A stretch of DNA of 16,437 nucleotides from DASQDN01 sp035630195 (lineage in GTDB: Bacteria > Acidobacteriota > Terriglobia > Bryobacterales > Bryobacteraceae). The notes under the pieces were generated by a model. That model worked only from the letters and a program-made list of their open reading frames with translations, was not told the DNA's origin and did not search any database. The stretch spans positions 1 through 16,437 of the forward strand of contig DASQLD010000591.1 of the NCBI GenBank assembly GCA_035630195.1, read 5' to 3'. Each line of letters opens with the position of its first letter. Position 1 is the stretch's first letter. A program made the position numbers and the translations under genes. Shown here piece after piece: positions 13,482-16,437 of the stretch.

Positions 13482-14747
13482 ATGCAAACCGCAAAGAACG
13501 ACACCATCCAGGTCGCGCTGATCGGCGCGGGAGGCATGGGCCAGGGCGATACACGCTACGCGACTGCCATAGCGGGGGTGAAACTCGTCGCTGCAGCGGA
13601 TATCTACGACGCGCGTCTCGCGCGCGTTAAGGAAGTTTATGGAGCCGATGTCTTCACGACCAGAGATTATCGGGAAGTGCTCGCGCGGCCTGAGATCGAT
13701 GCGGTGATCATTGCCACACCGGACCACTGGCACGCAACGATCACAAAAGATGCCCTGGCTGCTAAGAAGGATGTGTATTGCGAGAAGCCGATGGTGAAGA
13801 CGATCGCCGAAGGCCAGGAAATTGTCGCGGCCCACAAGAAGAGCGATCGAATTCTTCAGATCGGAAGTCAGTATGCGAGTTCGATTGTGTTCGAAAAGGC
13901 GGCGCAGTTGATGAAGGCTGGCGCCATCGGGCAATTGAACATGGTAGAGGCGTGGCTCGATCGCAACACCGCTACAGGCGCATGGCAGTATTCAATACCC
14001 CCGGACGCATCGCCGGAGAATATCGATTGGGATCGCTTCCTGGGGAATGCCCCAAAGCGTCCCTTCGAACCCATCCGTATGTTCCGCTGGCGTAATTACA
14101 ACGATTACGGGACTGGATTGGCAGGCGATCTGTTTGTCCATTTACTGACGGGATTACATGTCATCACCGGATCGCTGGGACCGACAAGAGTCTATTCCTG
14201 CGGTGGCACACGCTTCTGGAAGGACGGCCGCGACGCGCCGGATGTGATGCTGGGTGTGCTCGACTATCCGAAGACTGCAACGCATCCTGATTTCACGTTT
14301 GCCTTGCGTGTGAATCTTGCGTGCGGCAACGTGCGCGAGAATTTCGGCTTCCGTTTCGTCGGCAGCGAAGGACAGATGACCGTGCAGTTGAATGGTCTGA
14401 CGATGGAGAAAGTGCCTCGTGAGACGGAACCTGGGTACACGATAGATACTTTCGCGCAGTCCACTCGAGAAGACTTTCTGCGGAGTTATCGAAAGCAATA
14501 TCCCGAGCAGCGCCCGAATGCCGATTCGATCAAAAGCCAATCCGAGACCAAGTTCAACGCTCCTCCCGGCCACAGCGCGCACCAGGAACATCACCGGAAC
14601 TTCTATCAGGCAGTGCGCTCGCGTAAGCCGTTCTTTGAGGACTCGATATTTGGGCTTCGTACGGCCGGCCCATCTCTACTGACGAACACGAGTCTTTGGG
14701 AAGGCCGCGCCTGCAAGTGGGACCCAGTCAAGATGGTCGAAGGCTAG
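13482..14747 (+). CDS. Gfo/Idh/MocA-family oxidoreductase, cytosolic tandem paralogue
   Basis: 421 residues. It aligns with the preceding protein over its whole length, for example 'RDYREVLARPE.DAVII.TPDHWHA', but begins at the Rossmann strand ('IQVALIGAGGMG', 9-20) with only about eight residues before it. An in-frame stop at 13461-13463 and the lack of any start between it and ATG 13482 show that no signal peptide can be encoded, so it stays in the cytoplasm. 'CEKPM' (100-104) carries the family lysine. 'GDLFVHLLTGLHVI' and the C-terminal 'HQEHHRNFYQAVRSRKPFFEDS' match the partner. The 4-bp gap and the AAAGG in the end of the upstream gene imply coupled translation. The stop shares a CTAG with the convergent recQ gene. 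Confidence 0.92.
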   Translation: MQTAKNDTIQVALIGAGGMGQGDTRYATAIAGVKLVAAADIYDARLARVKEVYGADVFTTRDYREVLARPEIDAVIIATPDHWHATITKDALAAKKDVYCEKPMVKTIAEGQEIVAAHKKSDRILQIGSQYASSIVFEKAAQLMKAGAIGQLNMVEAWLDRNTATGAWQYSIPPDASPENIDWDRFLGNAPKRPFEPIRMFRWRNYNDYGTGLAGDLFVHLLTGLHVITGSLGPTRVYSCGGTRFWKDGRDAPDVMLGVLDYPKTATHPDFTFALRVNLACGNVRENFGFRFVGSEGQMTVQLNGLTMEKVPRETEPGYTIDTFAQSTREDFLRSYRKQYPEQRPNADSIKSQSETKFNAPPGHSAHQEHHRNFYQAVRSRKPFFEDSIFGLRTAGPSLLTNTSLWEGRACKWDPVKMVEG

Positions 14748-16437
14748 CGAAGCAGACGCAGTAATTGCCCTCCGTACTTTTCGACAAGCTTCGGGCCAAC
14801 TCCGCTGATGGCGAGTAGCTCGGCCTCACTGGACGGGCCCGCGTCAACGATGCTGTCCAGCACTCGATCCGAGAAGATTCGGAATGCAGGGACGGATTTC
14901 TTCTTCGCTTCCTCGGCCCGCCACGCCTTGATTCGTTCTCGTAGCGGCGAGGAGCCTGCCGATTTTTTAGGCGAACGTTTCTTTGTTTTTCGTCGAACCG
15001 GACCGCCAGAGATTTCTTCCGGAATGACTACTCGCTCCGCGGCGTAGGGTTCCAAACCTTCCGGCGTCAGACGCGTCTTGCGGAACTCTATGCGGCGGCC
15101 ATCCTTCTCGAACGAGGACTCGGCAACGCTGACAAGCCCTGCGCGTGCCATTGCGTTTAGTAATTCTTCAAAGCCGCGCCTGTCGAGACGACCGTGGGGA
15201 AACGCGTTAGCGTGCAGGCGCCCGTTCGATATCTCATCGCTGTCTTTCAGAGACGACAGGATGATCTCGATATTTGCACGCTCGTTTGCTGTTGCAAGGC
15301 GGAACTCCTGCGCCAGCGCAGAACTGGCGTCGCAGAAGTCGCAAACCCCGCAGGGCTGGCGCGAGTCTGCCGTATCGCCGAAGTAGCGCACCAGCGCCAA
15401 CATCCTGCAGCACGCAGACTCGCAATAAGCCAGCATCTTCTCAAACTGCGCGGCTTTGTGTTCTCTCTGCGCTCCGTAGCTGATCCTGTAATCGTCGCGG
15501 CCACGGCTGATGTTGTCGGCATAGTCGACGATCGCTCCGCCGTGGATCCAAAGTTTTTCAAGCGCAATGTCGAAATCTTCAGTCGGCATCCGGGATCTCG
15601 ACTGTACATAATCCTTCGGTTGAAACTCCTGAGTGAGCAAACGAAAGACCTGATCGAGGACTGACGTGTCGGGATAGTCTCGTTCGAAGAAGAAGTCGTG
15701 TGTGCGGCGATCCGCGTAAGATTGCATCAGGATCGCGCGCGAAGGAGCGCCATCGCGGCCCGCACGGCCTATTTCCTGATAGTAGCCTTCAACGCTGCCC
15801 GGCAGAGCGGTATGAATGACCGTTCGGATGTTGGGAATGTCGACACCCATTCCGAAGGCAATCGTCGCAACGATCACTTCGATGCGCCCCCCTTGAAACT
15901 CGCGCTGCACCTGATCGCGGCGTCTGCTGTCGAGACCTGCATGATAGGGTTCCGCTTTGAAGTTGCGGCTCAGCTCATGCGCAAGCTGCTCGGTCTCGCG
16001 ACGCGTCGGAGCGTAGACTATCGCTGGACGGCGGTCGGCCGAGGAGAGTATTTGGACAACCATTGCCGCTCGCGCGTTCTGACCGACCCGCGCGACTTCG
16101 ATTCCGATATTGTCTCGGCGGAATCCTTGGATGAATCGCCGCGGCGTATGTAGCCCAAGTTGGTCGGCTATGTCCCGTTGAACCAAAGGCGTTGCGGTTG
16201 CAGTAAGCGCAATCACAGGAGCAGGACGCAGCGCAGGAAGATGGTTACCGATGGTGCGATAGTCAGGTCGGAAGTCATGGCCCCATGCCGAGATGCAATG
16301 CGCCTCATCGATGGCTATCAGACTTGGCATTCGCTTAGCCAGCATTTCAGGAAATCCTTTCACGCGCAGCCGTTCTGGCGCGATAAAAAGATAATCCAAC
16401 TGACCATCGAGATACTTAAGACAGACTTCACGCGACA
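14744..16437 (-). CDS. recQ: RecQ-family ATP-dependent DNA helicase, N-terminus outside window
   Basis: The frame is open to the right edge: codons before the first internal start codon read 'SREVCLKYLDGQL', so the gene begins beyond the window and the Walker A (motif I) is not seen. Counting from that internal codon at 16399, motif II is 'IDEAHCISAWGHDFRP' (DEAH 31-34), motif III 'LTATAT' (65-70), motif V 'ATIAFGMGVDIPN' (178-190) and motif VI 'QEIGRAGRDG' (208-217). The RecQ zinc site is present as C331, C350, C353 and C356 ('CRMLALVRYFGD', then 'CGVCDFC'). A winged-helix region follows, then a Lys/Arg-rich linker (about 468-482) and a C-terminal HRDC domain (about 485-551, 'SEAELLAISGVGPKLVEKYG'). 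It unwinds DNA 3'-5' in recombination and fork repair. It is unrelated in function to its neighbours. Confidence 0.95.
   Translation of the reverse strand, partial: SREVCLKYLDGQLDYLFIAPERLRVKGFPEMLAKRMPSLIAIDEAHCISAWGHDFRPDYRTIGNHLPALRPAPVIALTATATPLVQRDIADQLGLHTPRRFIQGFRRDNIGIEVARVGQNARAAMVVQILSSADRRPAIVYAPTRRETEQLAHELSRNFKAEPYHAGLDSRRRDQVQREFQGGRIEVIVATIAFGMGVDIPNIRTVIHTALPGSVEGYYQEIGRAGRDGAPSRAILMQSYADRRTHDFFFERDYPDTSVLDQVFRLLTQEFQPKDYVQSRSRMPTEDFDIALEKLWIHGGAIVDYADNISRGRDDYRISYGAQREHKAAQFEKMLAYCESACCRMLALVRYFGDTADSRQPCGVCDFCDASSALAQEFRLATANERANIEIILSSLKDSDEISNGRLHANAFPHGRLDRRGFEELLNAMARAGLVSVAESSFEKDGRRIEFRKTRLTPEGLEPYAAERVVIPEEISGGPVRRKTKKRSPKKSAGSSPLRERIKAWRAEEAKKKSVPAFRIFSDRVLDSIVDAGPSSEAELLAISGVGPKLVEKYGGQLLRLLR

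Overview
The window looks like a chromosomal stretch from a Gram-negative soil-type bacterium with moderately high GC, most plausibly an Acidobacteriota of the Solibacter/Bryobacter kind. This is inferred from gene content, not from any marker gene: many exported enzymes with Sec or twin-arginine leaders, Gfo/Idh/MocA oxidoreductases with Tat leaders, a ThuA-like protein, a BD-FAE-type esterase and a secreted caspase-like protein. No rRNA, tRNA, CRISPR array, insertion sequence or phage gene was seen.

Layout. 1-800: the 3' end of a HEAT-repeat protein and a possible Cys-rich mini-protein. 800-2110: an exported amidohydrolase. 2170-6651: a four-gene envelope locus. It has a 270-residue secreted orphan translationally coupled to a free-standing CHASE2 membrane protein, which converges on and overlaps a two-gene minus-strand operon (a secreted TPR/proline-rich protein, then a TPR-like plus caspase/C14 peptidase). 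6722-8828: an esterase-cupin operon (ATGA overlap) diverging from a ThuA-domain protein. 8825-10355: a minus-strand operon of a secreted propeller-like protein and a lytic transglycosylase. 10418-12064: an S41/CTP-family protein that has lost both catalytic residues, followed by an FmdB-type zinc-ribbon protein and a strong intrinsic terminator. 12140-14747: a tandem pair of Gfo/Idh/MocA oxidoreductases, one with a Tat leader and one without. 14744-16437: a RecQ helicase running off the right edge.

How the genes fit together. Most products are predicted to act in the periplasm or at the membrane. The amidohydrolase, esterase, cupin, ThuA protein and the oxidoreductase pair suggest breakdown of sugar or acylated carbohydrate compounds, but no substrate can be named. 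The transglycosylase acts on peptidoglycan, and the S41-like protein is probably a non-catalytic PDZ scaffold.

The most interesting items are the CHASE2/secreted-caspase locus as a candidate undescribed envelope sensing and proteolysis module, the S41 pseudoprotease (Asn293 and Asp318 where Ser and Lys are expected, spaced exactly 25 residues as in active enzymes), and the Tat/non-Tat oxidoreductase pair. The packing is also tight: two separate convergent gene pairs share one palindromic CTAG as both stop codons, and a third pair overlaps by 50 bp.
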